Of a DNA stretch of 64,000 nucleotides, positions 45,501 through 59,700 are shown one piece after another (within the stretch, counting starts at the first letter, position 1; each line of letters begins with the position of its first letter). The translations under genes were made by a program, and so were the position numbers. Below the pieces are notes generated by a model. The model saw only the letters and a list, made by a program, of their open reading frames with translations, ran no database searches and was not told the DNA's origin. The stretch comes from Struthio camelus. Its lineage: Eukaryota > Chordata > Aves > Struthioniformes > Struthionidae. The stretch spans positions 27,153,068 through 27,217,067 of the forward strand of contig NC_090952.1 of the NCBI RefSeq assembly GCF_040807025.1. The letters are read 5' to 3'.

Positions 45501-48500
45501 AAGATTTGGAGTTCATGCGAACATAGCAAATTTTCTGTTTTCAGATAAATGACGAATGTTTCATATGTGCAGGTTCAAAAGAAATATTAACATTACAGCT
45601 ACATACAAGGTCATAGAAAGCTAAAGCCACCATGTAAAGTATAAATGGATAAAGGGTGGGGTGAAGTTGGCCAGTCCATTCCAGTCGGTAATGATACAGC
45701 AGCTGCCAGCTTTGGCTTTTGTAGGTGGATACTTTGGTGTCTTGGCCTTTTCCTAGGTACTTAGCAAGAAAAAAAAAAAAACATTGCGATGATTAACTAA
45801 AGACACCCTCCAAAATCTGTTGCATTTCATCTCATGTTCTCCTAACGTGCCCAAACCAAAAAATCCTAAAACAGAAAAGAACATTTAAAGGGACAGATAA
45901 ATGCAATATAATTTGCAAAGTCTCTGCAGTGGCACACCAGCTAGTCATGTGGCTGAATTATCACTCTGGGAGGACTACACTCGAGGTAAGGCTTGAAAGG
46001 ATTAGAGCTACTCTTACCATCCTGATTATGAGTTGTATAGGGAATGACTGCGCTGTCAGCTGTGGCACAGCACCCAAATAAGAGTATTGATTGAAGCATC
46101 TAACAAATTAATGATTTGTGTGTATAAGTAGTTGTATTATTTCATTAAAACAGTTTCTTTTATTTATATAAATATATATATATATATTCATGACAGTACC
46201 TAGGCAGTATATTATTGGGTATATTTCCTGTCTTGAGAATAATTAAAGACTTGCCACCTACCAGTGCACCGCCGAAGGAAGTCACTTCATATAGTTAACT
46301 CTTTGTTTACTTCAGCTTTTCTCTCTTTAAAATATCTTTTTGTGATCTAACACCCCTCCCCATTAGGTTTCACATCAACAAATGTGAAAGTGAGTTTATT
46401 GTCCAGGAATCACTTATTCTGATTGTGGATATGATAAGTTATGGGTTCATTATAGAAGTGTTTAGATTCTCTTGAGCTGCTCCACTTTAGGATATTGTAG
46501 TTCCTCCGGACTAAGTCTGTGCGTGGATACTCTTACTCCAGAATAAGGAACCTTCTTCCTATAAATTTAATCCCCTGCTGGGATGGAACCAGGTGCTCTG
46601 GAAAGAGAGTGCCTGCATACAGGAGTCATCAGGAACAGATCTATGTATAGATAAACCCTAGAGTCTGCAGTTACTATCAGAAATCCTTCACTTCTATTTC
46701 TTTGCTGTGAGGTGGCAATATCAGTGGTAATTCTGTCTGCACTCTCACTTTAAGGTAAATAATTTAGTACTTTGGTTTCCCTGTCTTCTTCTTGGCAAAC
46801 ATAGCTTCTTTGTCATCACAGACTCTCAGAAGGCCTCTTTCACTAGTTAATCCTTAATGCTTAGAAGAGTACAAGAGCAATGAAGGAGCCGCCATTTGGG
46901 CAGTTTTGGCCTTACCAATGTGCCTTACCACCCAGTGTGAAGTTAGAAACCGTTAGGTCTTTACCTTCTCGCCTTAAGGTAAAAAAGGGAGTCAGACCTC
47001 TTTGCGCTAAGTAAATGACAGCTCTTTTGTGGTTGTGATCTGAGCTATAATTGCTAGTTTTTCACACAAGTTTGTAATCTGAAAAAAAATTCACTGTGTT
47101 TCTCTTAATCTTGTACATCTGTGCTGTAGCATATGCTGGTTTCCTTCATGTCTAAATTCTTGCTACTCTTGCCAAAACTTAAGTATCATCACTCTTGACA
47201 AACCGCGACTGAATCAGGTGGCTATCTGGAGAGCTGAGAGGCAGGAATGAAACTCTAAAGACACCATCTCCATCTGTTAATGACTTTAGAGAGTTTTCTG
47301 TGGTATGGGTTTGATTGGGTGGAGGTGACTAGGAAGTACAAGTTTGTAGAGGCAGAGAAGAGCTTGAGTCTACAATTGCTGACTTCTAATGTGTTCCTGG
47401 GGCCGCGTTTTCATTATAGATTATGATCCTTGATCTTCAGGAGGGAAATGACTCACACTAACTGGAGTGAAAAGAGAGCTTCTGGCTGACTGCCTTCAGT
47501 ATGAGAGAAAAGTGAGTTCCGGATCTCAACAACTCTTATTTCTTCTATAAATATCCCAGTTGGAGATATAATGGATATCTTTCTATCCCAGGCTCAGAAT
47601 AATATTCATTATTTTTTAATGGAGTTAGTCTGGTTTCCCTGTAGAAAACTTTCTTCTTTTGCTTTCTCAGCTTCATTTGATTTTCTTCTTCTGTGTTTTC
47701 ATTTATATCCCCCCAAAAAAAAAGTTTACCAAAAAGCTCTAATGTGACAAAGTAAAGATGGGACCTTGCTGAAGAGTTCGGATCTATAGCTGAACACTGA
47801 TGTGCAGCTGATGTGGGGCCTGTGCTCTTAGTTTGGGCCTCTGTCTCCTACAGAACAGCATCGCTTCCTCGTAGTGGCTGTGATTGAATGGGATTTGTTT
47901 TGCCTGGTTGTTCTCAACACACCTTCCCACATGCAACAGGCCATGCTGGCTGTGGCTCTTGTCTTGAGGAGCATGGACGTGGCCTTTAAAGCCATAAAGC
48001 CTCACAAAGTTGTTTTTCCATTCATCTTTTTGTCTTTGGATAGACAGGGTTGCAGTCCCCTATTTGTTATTTCTACCAAAGGCTTGTCTTGCAAAGATCA
48101 GTGCTTTAGGCAGCACTGATCCACGACTTGACACAGTTAAGACTGCCCACTGTAAATCACTCATAAAATTTCCATTAAATGATAGACAGTACAAGGCTGT
48201 AACGGTAACTGGTAGCAGTGTTACTTGTGACTGAATATTAGATTTCTTCCAGCTAATATCATGTTTAGGATTTAGTTGGTTAAAATTATTGCAAGTTCTT
48301 GTGAGGCCAAAAAGAAACATGAGCAGTTTTGCTACTTTTATGAGCAGTTCTGCAGCTTGCCACAGCACAGAGGGGAGATGCTACTTAGAGGAGACCAGGG
48401 CAGCCACCTTCTCTCAGCCCAGGGGGCTGGTGTCCTACCGTGGATGAACCCCAGCAGTACCACAGGTCCCATATTGCAGAGAAGGGAACCTACCTGAATC

Positions 48501-48693
48501 AAAGCAAATGGAAGCAAGCTCACACTCCTGAGGCCCTTGCAAAAGCTAACAGAACCTCAGCTCTCTGAGTTACCTGGAGGACTCTTGGCATCATGCCATG
48601 AATAGTCTGCACACATTTTGGTCCAGCAGCGGGCTGAGACCTGGCCTTGAGCCAGCAAATCACTGAAGCTCACGAATATGTTTCAGTTGCTGA

Positions 48694-48741
48694 ATATGCT
48701 TCAGAATAAACTTCAGAAGCATATGAATGTTTCATATGCTT
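48694..48741. repeat. Two competing hairpins sharing one arm
   Basis: The arm AAGCATATGAA (48717-48727) pairs perfectly with TTCATATGCTT (48731-48741) across a 3-base loop. The overlapping word GAAGCATAT (48716-48724) also pairs perfectly with ATATGCTTC (48694-48702). The two stems cannot form at the same time. Confidence 0.75.
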
Positions 48742-50071
48742 TAGTTCCACAAAAACCTGGGGGCGAAACTCATCAGTAACAAAGCCATCACTGAGGCTTG
48801 AGTCTGGGATTTCTTCTGTTTTCAGTTCAGTGCTCACATGCCTAATTCAGCCCACTTTTTTCCGTAACATTGCAGTCAGGGTTTTGTTTCCTAAGATCCA
48901 ATCAACTTAGTGTGAAATGGATTTTGGTGCCTTGCTTCCATCAGTTCCCTGGAGGCCCTGCGTTGACGTTTCCGCAGGAGCCATAGGGAGTGGGTATAGA
49001 TGCTCTGCAAGGGTAGGCCGTGGTGCACGCTGGCAGCGCTGCCTGGAAATCGTCTGCAATCCTATTTGATGCACGGTCCGCAAATGGAGGACTTGCCTTG
49101 TGTTGCCAAGCAGTTGTGGTGCATATCCAAAGGGATTTCTTATGTCCAGAAAGAATCTTCCCTTATGCAGAACCTATTATTTTTCTGAGCAAACAAAAAA
49201 ATGCAGCCATGGCCTCTGGCTCCTGTGGGGAGGATGCCCTGGCAGCAAGGTGCTGAGTAGGGGGACTGAGCTAGCTGTAGCATGTTGCTCTTACCAGTAA
49301 AAGGCATGGCTTGACTTCTTGGCTGGAAGAGATTCCCTGGAATTTGTAGCAATGTTTCTGAGGACAACCCCATCCTGCTGCCGGCGTGTCCACTTCATCT
49401 CTTTGCAGCCTGTGTTTTTTTTTAAGGATAATAACATAAGGGGGGCCGGGGAGTAGATACCTCCTTTGCTGTCCTGCAAAGAGAAGCTGGCCTTGTCCCA
49501 AACCAGAGACTGCTGTAGAAGGTCCCAGTGCACCAGGAAGGAGGCAAGGAGCTTTTGAGCCTGATGCCACCAAGGGTTCAAAGCTCCTGGCCCAGGATGG
49601 GTCAATCAAATGCACAGAAGCCAGAGAGAAACTTTCGGTGAAGTTACTCAGGGAAAAGGCACCATGCTGCAGTGCAGGAGCCAGTGCTGGGTGCAATGCT
49701 GCTGTCGTCTTTGGGTTTGCGATAGCGGCGTTCTGGATTTTATAGACTGTTAACCAACAGGAACAGGCTGGGATGTGGGACTTTGTTGGTTTGCATTAAT
49801 TCGGTTAAACAAGAAACCTCTCATTAAACAAGACACTCTAAGCTGTGTACTTTTTAGCTTCTGTTTTACATAGATTTCTTGGCAACTTTCTCTAGCTGCA
49901 CAGACCTTTATCTGACCACAGGGAATTACTATTTCTTTAAATATTGGCCATGTCATGTAATAGTGGGTTTTGTGCAAGATAATGTCACCGAATCACAGGA
50001 CTGATTTACAGACTTGCTGCAGATTAGAGAAACTAGTCAGCAAAGTGGTGAGGGTTTTTAAAATTTTTAAA

Positions 50072-50093
50072 TTTAAATTTTTAAAAATTTAAA
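50072..50093. repeat. Perfect 22-bp A/T palindrome
   Basis: The arm TTTAAATTTTT is followed directly by AAAAATTTAAA, within a longer pure A/T block at about 50055-50096. It could form a cruciform or simply be a low-complexity A/T tract. Confidence 0.85.
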
Positions 50094-52869
50094 ATACTTT
50101 ATTGGGACTTCTGGAAGGGTGAGTAGAGAGTTGAAGTTGATCCTTCGTTGCTTGGAATAAACCACTAACTTTTGCACATCATGGTTGGTAAAAGCCATGA
50201 TCTTTGCTTATATGGCACCCTCCTAGGTATTCCCTTCTTATATCATTATTGAGCTTGTTGGGAAAATGGTGGGCAAATGCATTTGTTAATTCTCGTACTG
50301 CAGTATGACAATCAGGTCATTTACATTCATCCTACCTTTGATTGTTGTGGTGTTTATGTTTTTTTTCTTTTCTTGAATTCTATGGCTACATTTAGAAAAA
50401 GTGGGGCTGGGGCAAGGAAACTAAGCAGAATTTGACACCTGCATCAAAAATTATAATCTTGATGAGCCTAACTCAACTTCTAGCTTACCATGAAGGTACC
50501 TAAACTCAGAGATGCTCAGATTTTTCCCTCCTTTAACTTTACCTTAGAACCTCTGCATATGTCCAGAACTGAACACTAGCTTAGGCTGGGGTGAGGATTA
50601 TTTTTCTGAGGTCTAATTCATGCCGAAGCCTGAACAGGCTCGGGTACATCCCTGCGTGTTCCCTGACAGGCTTTTTTAGGGAGCTGTTGCTCAGTCCACC
50701 ATGGACAGGATGGAGATGCCTGTAAAACTATGCTAACTGCTACCAAAAAAACCCACCTAAACCATAAAGGCAGCTGGTGATGTTTACGGATTGTATCCAG
50801 TGTTGGTTTGACGTAAAATGCAGAAATAGACCCAGTAGCAGGAACAAGCACCCAGGTTTTCCCCCCTTTGAGGAGATGACACTAACCACTAAAAGTCATG
50901 TTCAAGTTTGTTCCCTGTACTCAGCCTACCCCCACTTACCCCCACTGCTTTGATGTGAGGAGCAGAGAGCATCTCCATGCAGAATAGCCTAGGATATTTT
51001 CCTAGCAAGCGGAAAGAAATTCAAATCCTCTCGTAGATTAAGGAATAATTTTAACATTTTCCTTCCTTCTTAGGCAAAGACTGTAGTTGCTAGGAGTGGT
51101 GCTGACAGCCTTGTCCCTTCCTTGTGTTCTAGGAGTAGGGGATGCTCTTCCCAGATAATTCTTTGCACTTTCTTTTCATATCTTTCAAGTGGGAAAGCTA
51201 TGAACTCAAAAAGGGCGGGGGAGAAGAATCCCCACCTTTGCTTCAGGATTCCCTTGGTAGGGCTGTGCTTCGTACCTGTCCTGTCTCGGGGTGCCGCTCA
51301 AAGCTGGCCCAGACTGCCTGTAGGGCATCCAAGCATTTTGCTCCCTTCCACGTTTTGGCACCTGAAAGATGCTGCAGTGCTGGATCTTTAGAAAGCCAAG
51401 TCCTGCATTACATCTATGCTTTAATATATCAGATAGATACACCTGACCCTGGGTCAGGCATCTCCTTCTGTTAGCTGAAGGCCAACAGAATTGTTATCTG
51501 AGGATAACAAACCCTAAAGGAAGGTATTTTGATGGCTAAAATTAGTCTCTCTGATGCCTGCAGATCATTCCTAAGTGCAGTGCAATGCTTAGGAACCAGA
51601 GAGGCCAACAAAGGGAGCACAATAAAAAAGTTCATTTATATTGCTTTCTCTCCTGTGGTTGTCCCACGTTTCTGTCTGGTGGAGCATTTTTGTTATTCCT
51701 GTGAACAGTGGATTCATGACTTCAAGAAGCAGAGTACCAAAGTGACCCACTCGCATCAGCTAAGCTAAGCCAAGAAATTGTTTTGTCCATTCCTGTTCCC
51801 TCTTTGGAAAAGTTAGTATTTCTCATTAATACTGTGCCTGCTGGAGTCAGTAGGAAGCTTTGCATTGTGTTCAGTCTCGGGAGGTGAGAAACAATATAAA
51901 AATACGTTTTTTTTTTTTGGTAATTAATCAGTATTGCAAAACTATCCATGAGTCTCTAATAACAGAAAATAAAGAAACACTGGAGGAAAGGCCAGATGAC
52001 AAGACAAACCAAGAGATCTCCGTATCTTAGACTACTAATTCCAACTAGAATGTCATGTTTTCACCTCAAGTTTCTTAGAGGGCTAGTTAGCTTCCCAAAT
52101 ACACTCCTCTGCTCATGTTTTCCTCTTAACTTGAGGAAAGAGTCTTCCTTCTTTTGCTTACTTCGGCAGTGTTACCCATGCAATTAAATTCTTATTAAGT
52201 GCAAATCACTGTGTTAGAGAAAAAGGTTAGTAAAACAGCTTCAGCTGGTGGTAGTTGCTGGTCCTAACACAATGATTGATACAGAGAGTGGTGCTACCGA
52301 AACAATTGTTGCAGATGTGCTTGCTTTTTTTGGCTTTTTTATGCTTGATGGCTTTAAGTGACTGGACTTTTTTGCAAAACCAGATATGGAAACTTAATCT
52401 TTTGACCACTCATCTATATTATATAGATTGTATTTAAACATAGTTCAGTTTATCAGCTTAAGTGCTATAGCACCTCTGCGTGGACTAGTAAACGGGTCAC
52501 GCAATTGTGGAGTTTCAGAGCTGGGCACTGTCCAAACAGCTCAGACTACTCTACTCTCTTTTTTGTCAGGGTATTTATAAAACCTTCTCAGATGAGATTT
52601 TATCTTTTTTTTAAGTTTAGATGATGTTGACTTGTATCTGGGTCAGTCACTTTGTTTTTTCAGTTACTGAGATCCGAGGAGTGGCCTAAAACATTTGATG
52701 TACATTTAAATGAACATTTAATGTTCAAGCCTGCCTTGCAGAGCTCCTCCAAGCTCCCCTGGCCAGCGCTGCCAGCTCAGACTGGTGACAGTGGCGTGTG
52801 GGTTTTATGCGCAGTTTCATGGGCAGTGAGCTATTTTGGTGACACTGGGTAAGATGCTAATTTTTAGCC

Positions 52870-53700
52870 TCTAACAGCAAAGTGAAAAAGGAAGTAAACA
52901 GTGAGGTGTCAAAATTTGCTGCTGATACAAACTTAATCAGAACAGTAAAATCTAAACCTGCCTACAGAGAAACGGGGAGTGTTTTCAAGATGTTGAGCAA
53001 CCAGATGACAAACTGTCAAGTAAAATTCAGTGCTGATAAAGGAGTGTACGGAGAGAGAAAGACAATAAGTTGACTTAGATAACAATGTTGGCCTATAAAT
53101 CGACTCTTCCTCACGCAAAAAAGAGATTTTTGAATCATGTGGCTAACTCATTGAAAATGTTATCTCAGGTGGTGGGTGATGGTAAAGAAGGTGAACAGAA
53201 CTTAGAAATTCATAAGCAAGTGAACAGCAGAGAATACTGAATAAACCCCTGGAGCACCTGTCCCGTGGCTCGTTGTAGGTGGCTCTGTTCCCCACTCTCC
53301 GAAGGGGTTTGAGCGAGGAGGACAAGGCTATCAAATGGAGTGGCCTCCAGATGAGGCAGAGGGAGGTGGCCTAGGGTCTCTGAGACAGAGAAAGGACAGA
53401 GAGAACTGGCGGAGGGATTTGGCAGATCTCTGCAGAGTCACAAATAATGTGGACAAGATGGAAAGGGAACTGTTCTTTCTTAACGCAAGAGGAAGGGAAT
53501 GCACACGGCAGTTGTCAGGTGGCCAGTTCAAAGCAAACAAAAAGAGGTAGGTTTTCAAGCAACACGTGTGTAACTAAAATATGGAATTTGTTGCCGCAGG
53601 ACAGGACTTAAAGGATTAGTGGATTCAGCTATGTATTGGACAGGTGGGTTGAGAAAAGATCTTGTAGTGGCTCTGAAAAATGATGGTTTGGTACCCATTA
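52870..53700 (+). mobile_element. Old CR1-clade LINE remnant (L3-like)
   Basis: The frame at 52882-53073 contains VSKFAADTNL, close to the reverse-transcriptase word KFADDTKL that carries the catalytic DD in CR1-clade elements; here the first Asp has become Ala. Further on, between about 53390 and 53610, phrases such as 'gtggacaagatggaaaggga' and 'atatggaatttgttgccgcagga' resemble the 3' part of CR1-L3-type elements as I remember them. Stops and frame shifts are spread through it, so it is long dead. Assignment to a subfamily is tentative and the borders are approximate. Confidence 0.6.
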
Positions 53701-56700
53701 GGAAGCCCCTGCAGCAGTGGCTGTACGACGGCCGTGCCCAGGGAGGGAGCACTGGCCGCGGGCCCTGCTTTTTCTCCGAGGTGACAGCAGCGGCAGGGCA
53801 CTGGGTTGGACGGGCCTCTGCTCTGACTTGCTGCAGCCATTCTTACAAAGGCCTAAAAGGGAAGAGGGAAGATGAGCGCTATCCCACTTCCTTAGCAGGC
53901 TTTGCTCTGTGCGTGTGGCTTGCTTGTAAGTACATTTTTAAGCCTCAAAGTGCAAAAACCCCCCGTCATGTCTCCTCTTGTGATAACAATGACACAAAGG
54001 AAGTTGTGAGAAGAAAGCCCTCGCTGTGTGATGAAATAGTTTGCAGCTGCTGCAGACAGTGCGTGCACTTTCCACAGTGTGTGGGCCCGCAGACACACGG
54101 CTGCGTGGGAGTTGATGGAAACGGAGGCGCGGCGGGGCTCTGATGTGAGACATTCAGAAACCAGCCTCGGCAGGGGAGCCTCCTCTGTGCCTCGGCGCCT
54201 GCTAAAGCTGAGCGCCTTGCTTTGACCCCAAATTGTGTAATCCAGTTTTACCTTGTCGAGTATAAGTAAGACTTCCCAAAAAAACTGTCTTGATGCTGCT
54301 TCAGAACAGTTCAACATCTCAAAAACATCCCTCAAGTTGCCTGGTTTTCCCTCGGTCTGCACTATTGCCGGTAGTTGCTTTTTTGGCCTGGAGAAGTGCA
54401 ACCTTCTCTGAATATGATCTTGAGCTCAAACCGGTGCTGAGGTTGAAGCAGGCCTTCCTCGTTGCTGGCTGCTTTCTGAAGCATGTGCGAAGGGGCTCCA
54501 GCCCCAGCCCTGCATGCAACCGAGTCCCAGTTGTCCATGACAGAGTTGGTTTTGCTGACAAATTGCAAAGGAGATGATTGCAAAACAAGAGAGAAATGAA
54601 TCTTGTATGGCACTGTGAAAAGTGCACCTGCGTAGCTATCGCTCCCAAGGAATGTTTGAACAAGAACTGGAGATAATGTTTTGATTGGATTCCTTTTTTT
54701 TTTTTTAATTGGAAAACTGTATTTTTGACAAGAACAAAATTTCCCAGCAAATCATTTTCCTTGCGCTGAAGTTTTCATTTGTTTTTTTTTTAAGGTGATG
54801 ATTAAAGTCTCCAAAACTTTGAAGTTGAAAATGAAATGTTTGGTTTGAGAAAGGAAAAAAAAATAAGAGATTCATTCAACCGTCTGAGAGAAAGACAAAA
54901 TCTGGGGAAGTGAGGAACAGAACTAGCCCTAATGGAAGCATTAGCTTAAGTACAGCAAACCCTGAAGTTATTTTCTAACTGCAGAACTGTACTTTTGTCC
55001 CTCGGTTGCAGGCTGTTTATTTTTCAGGGACCCACTTTATGCTTGTCCAATGAAAATCTCTTCCGTTTTCAGGAGGAGTCCTTGAAGTAGTCATCTTTCT
55101 TTGATAAATGAAGAATAACCCTACTGAAATTTTAATTGTTATAAATAAGGGGAGAATATACCTTTTCTTCTGGCCTAGCAAAGATTAAATCTCACTCTGT
55201 ATGTGTCAGAAAGTCTCTTGCAACTTCAGAGCAAAGTCGGTGAGGTAGGACAGTTTGAATGTATTTCAATGCATTTGCTTCTTGCTGCCTCTGCAAAAAC
55301 AACTCCCTTAGGAGGGGAAAGGTGCTTGTTGAGCAACCAGAGGAAATACTTCATACAGAATAAAGGGATTTTAGGGGTTTTTTGTTTGTTTTATAGTGAG
55401 ATACATTCTTATTAAGATCCCCAGTCCAATACTGCAAACCAGTACTCTTATTCAGATGGTTTTCAGGAGAAAAGACCCATGGAACTATCTGTTTCTGCTG
55501 GCTTCAAACTAACAAAGGGAACTGCAGCAAGGAGTGAGTGAAATCCCACTGAGGAATCGGGTCTTACATAGCACAAAGCTGATCAGAAAAATGACCCATC
55601 AGCAGCTGTCCCTGCTGTCGTGGTGGTTGGGCACTGCTCTTTACTCGCCTTCTCCCAAAGGCTCCTGTGGGCTTCCCCAACCAAAGCTCTCAGGGCTGTG
55701 TGGGATGGCGGTAGCTGCAGAAACGCGGCAAAGCTCCTCTCTCTGCTTGTCTGTGATTGCTTTGAAGCCTACGTGCAGGCTGCTGGTACCAAGCTATCCA
55801 GAGCCATCAGCGGCACGTGAAAATACGCCTGCCGCTAATATAAGTGAAATAGTCTCTTCGCTCTCCAAACGTCTGTGATAATCTCAACCAAGATTATTTG
55901 TCAGGCAGATGATCTAAGGGTTAGGTGGACTATGATACACGTGTCTGGGCTCTAACTTAGAGTGTACTGCAAAGGCTGCGGGTGACAGCAGCTGCCTTGT
56001 CGCTTCCTTGCTGTATAACATGTGTTTTCTCTTTGGCACAGTGACAAGAATATGCCCAGGTCTATGTGAAAGGAATGGTTTGAAGGAGAGTTTAGGGCAA
56101 CATAAGCAACGTTTTGCTGCCCTGTAGAGCCTTGGGCTTTCTGTGCACGCAGCTGCCGGGAGCCCAGGCCCGTTTCTTCGTGTTACCCCTGCCAGGGGAG
56201 AGGTGGCAGGGCAGCCCTGCTGTAGGCCAGTCTTTCACTTCATTTAGGTGACAGTAGAACCTCATTCTCACTCTTCCCTACTCCGATGGGGTGGACGCTG
56301 TGGTGTGGGGCAGCAGGGGGGCCACCTGCATCCTCCAGGAGGCATCTGCAGGACCTGGCCATGTCCCCTGGGGAGAATGCTCCAAGGAGCAGGGCTGGGG
56401 AGTCTTTGCTCTGGAGCGTGCAGCCGAGGCAGATCCCGCCGGGATCGCCGAGCTGCTGCGGCAGGGGGCAGGGAGAGCAGGCTTCTCCCCTGAAATCGGC
56501 TCATGTGAGATACTGAGACTATTACGCTAGACTTCCTGTAAAAAGAGACCGTTAATACTAATATGAATAAACCACATCGCTATGGCAGCAGGGGAAGTTG
56601 CTGTTGTTGCACCCACAATATTTTCTAGGTGGGAAAACTTATGCAGATGAGCTTTTCTCATCTAACTATTTCTGAACTTCTGATGCCGCTTTGTGTAAGG

Positions 56701-59700
56701 TGTCTCTCCGCTCCCGAAGCTAAAAGTAGCTCTGGCTGGGTTGTGTCAGGCTCTCTGCCTTCCTTCCCTCCCACCGGGGCAGCGAGGGACAGGGAGAAAG
56801 AGGTCACGGAGAGGAGAGTGTGATGGGCGGGAGCCCGTGGGGAACGGCCAGGGACCTGTCCTCCCTCTCCTCTCTGGCCCTGGCAACTGCGTTTTTGGTA
56901 AAACGTTCTGCCAGCCCATATCGGTGTCTGCCCCTGCTCTGCCACCAAGCAGGTCCATGCAGGGGACATCTGAAAGCAGTGTTTGGGAGTCCCTTTTGCA
57001 GCAGGCAGCTTGCTATACAAAAACATACTTTGCACCCTCATATCCCGAATCAGAAAAATTGTTCAGCGTGCCGGTAAAACTGCTGTAGTTTATTCTGTAA
57101 TAGCTGCTGGGGGGGCAATTTTCTCTGGAGGGCTGTGACTGAAAGCTGTTGGGATGACCGGAACGGTCCGCTTCGTGCCATGCTCCCCCAAACCTGCCCA
57201 GCGTTAGTGCTGATGGAGCTGAAGAGGTGCTGCCCGCTGCCAGGCTAGAAGTATGTGCTAAGCACTCAGACCGGGTAGTTTTGGTACATGGAGGTACTTT
57301 TACTTTTTCTACGGTTTTTAGGATTTCTTTTTTTTTTTCTTTTTCTTTTTTTCCTTTTTTCTGTCTCCTTTTTTTCTTTCTTACAATTAGTACATACTTA
57401 TTGACAGTTGTCTTGCTTTTCTAACTTATTGTGTTGTGCAGATCCCAATTTGACAAACTCTACTGATCTGGCCAAATCTTGTTTTGCCTGAGCGAGAGCA
57501 CACCCGTGACTCCCTGCCTCCGTTTCAGTGCTAAGTAGGTTGCTTGCTCTGTATCTCTACAAACACATCTGTCGCTATCTCAGCAGACACTATCTCAACA
57601 CACGGGTTGTGCCTATGTAACAGATGCTTTGTGTGGCTGCCTTGATTCTGGTGTGATCTCAGTGCTGGCAAACCTCCGTTATACACAGTTATACGCAGTT
57701 TCTGCTGGAGGAATTGAGCTTTAACTGCTGTTTTTGATTTTGCAGCAGGTTGGGGTGACAGACTACAGTAAGTTAAACTGGCAGAATCACAATCTGATGT
57801 ATCTAAAGCAATGTACACTGTCTGGGCTGGTTTAAAAAGTTGTGTGTGTTCATAAAATGGAGAAAAAGCTTAAAATTCAGCCTTCTCTTAAAGTATGAAT
57901 GCTGAAATGGTAAAGGGGTATATGTATTTGTGTGACTATATCCTATTATAAAGGTGACTTAAAGCTATATAAAGGCCACCCACAAGCACTGATCATGAAC
58001 TAGTTATATATCTGTCTAGCAATTCACGCGCTTTTCATAAACGTGTTGTAGTGCATAGAAGTTAGACGAGAGGCTTGTCAGTGAGTTTTACAGCCATGTT
58101 TTTTATCCCTTTGCAAAAGAGCGTTTTGATTTTCTCCACAAAGAGTCACAAAGCACATCCCCACCTTTTTGTTACGCCAGCATCTGGCTGTACAACATAG
58201 TGTCCAGGAGATGGGTGCTGCTGGGATGGAGTGAACGTGGAGATCTTCAGTGACTCCTAAAGTGTATCTAGGTCCATCCTCAATTCCTTTATTTTCCTGA
58301 GCGGATGGGAAATTTTGTTGAGATCATGTTTTAATGTGTCTGCCAGTGTTTGCGTTTCATAGAGCTGGGAGAAAAATCCCTCATTAAAAATAGAGGAACC
58401 TGAAGTTCCTTGGAAACATCCAACTCTTGTAAGCCCTTGGTGATAGCCCTCACTGAAATTCCTTACCTTTTGGTTAACATATAATTCTTTCTTTTCATTT
58501 TAGTTGTTGTGGACTTGCATCCTGTAGTCTTACTTTACTTCTGGCTAAACTCTAAAAATTCATAGTGAAACTCATTACACACAGTTCTCATTTATGGAAC
58601 AAACCCACCAATTTTCCCTAGTCTGTTCCAAATCAATCCTCGGCTTGCCCAGAGAATGTGACCAGATGCACCGATCTTCCCATGAGTTAGGGTGCTCTTT
58701 AAGCCTAGTGAGAAGGACCACCTGAACGTTATTTTTGTAGTCTTTGGCACGCTCTGAATACAGCCTCCAGTGATCTATCTGAATGTGGTTCCATTGCTCT
58801 GATGCCACTGTGCTGCGATGGATGATTAGAGATGGCATAATTCGTTGACTTAATTCATGTGTGCTAGCATTAATTTCAAGATGTAGTAGGGCTATTGCTG
58901 AGGCCTAGGTATGAGAGCCTTATAGACATTTGTGACCACAGTAGGAGCTGCGTTTTGAACAAGGAACATGGCAGGTTTTGCCTCGATAGGAAGCAGAGTG
59001 TAGCCATGAATGAGTGATGTAGGCAGTTAGAGGTGAGAGTAGGGCAAACATTACATTTAAAATTTAAAAAAAGGTAATTTTTATTATATACAACTGGGAA
59101 TGCAGGTAGAAAGTTGAAAATAAATAGCTTTTTTCATTGCTGTGAGCAAATTACAATGTGCTACTCAGTGCTCAATGTGCTTCCATGAATTAGCAGTGCA
59201 TGCTCAGCCAAATGCAGGTACAGACACACTGGAACAAACTTGTGTATCTATGAAGTGGATTTTTGTTTTATTATGTGGAGGATTTTCTTAAAAAGAAAAA
59301 TAATAAGGAAGTCTTTCTATTTTCCAGCACTCCCTGGAATCTACATTTTTTTACAAAATATAAATGTTTTTATAAATTAAATCTATAAAACAGCATTTGC
59401 ATTAAATAAAACATAATATTGTCACAGTATTTTCACATTTAAAAATTTAACATTTAAAATATTCACATAAAAATGAATTTCACAAGAAGGTGCAAACAAA
59501 ATACCGGTTAAGCACAAAGCTTTTGTTGTTTGATATTAAAGAAATTATTTTTAAAAATATGTCCATATTTGAGCCCTTCCTAAAAAATCTCCCATAGCCT
59601 GTTAGGTGACACCTTTGACTCTGCATATATTGGGTATCTAAACTGTTACCATTACAGCAGTATTCAGAAAGCTTAGATTCCTCTGACTACATCTTAATCA

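Larger units (their letters stand above)
42509..52869. other. Intergenic, no gene seen
   Basis: Ten kilobases without a supported exon. It holds simple repeats (T17 at 43841-43857, poly(A) near 45770, an AT tract at 46161-46188) and two unusual inverted repeats listed separately (48694-48741 and 50072-50093). Frames up to 141 codons around 49.3-49.7 kb have no family resemblance and no splice context. Confidence 0.5.

Noticed and set aside
53619-54143. 174-codon plus-strand frame with many Cys and His residues near the end
   Set aside because: It starts inside the old LINE remnant, matches no family I know, and the Cys-rich part lacks a regular zinc-binding spacing.
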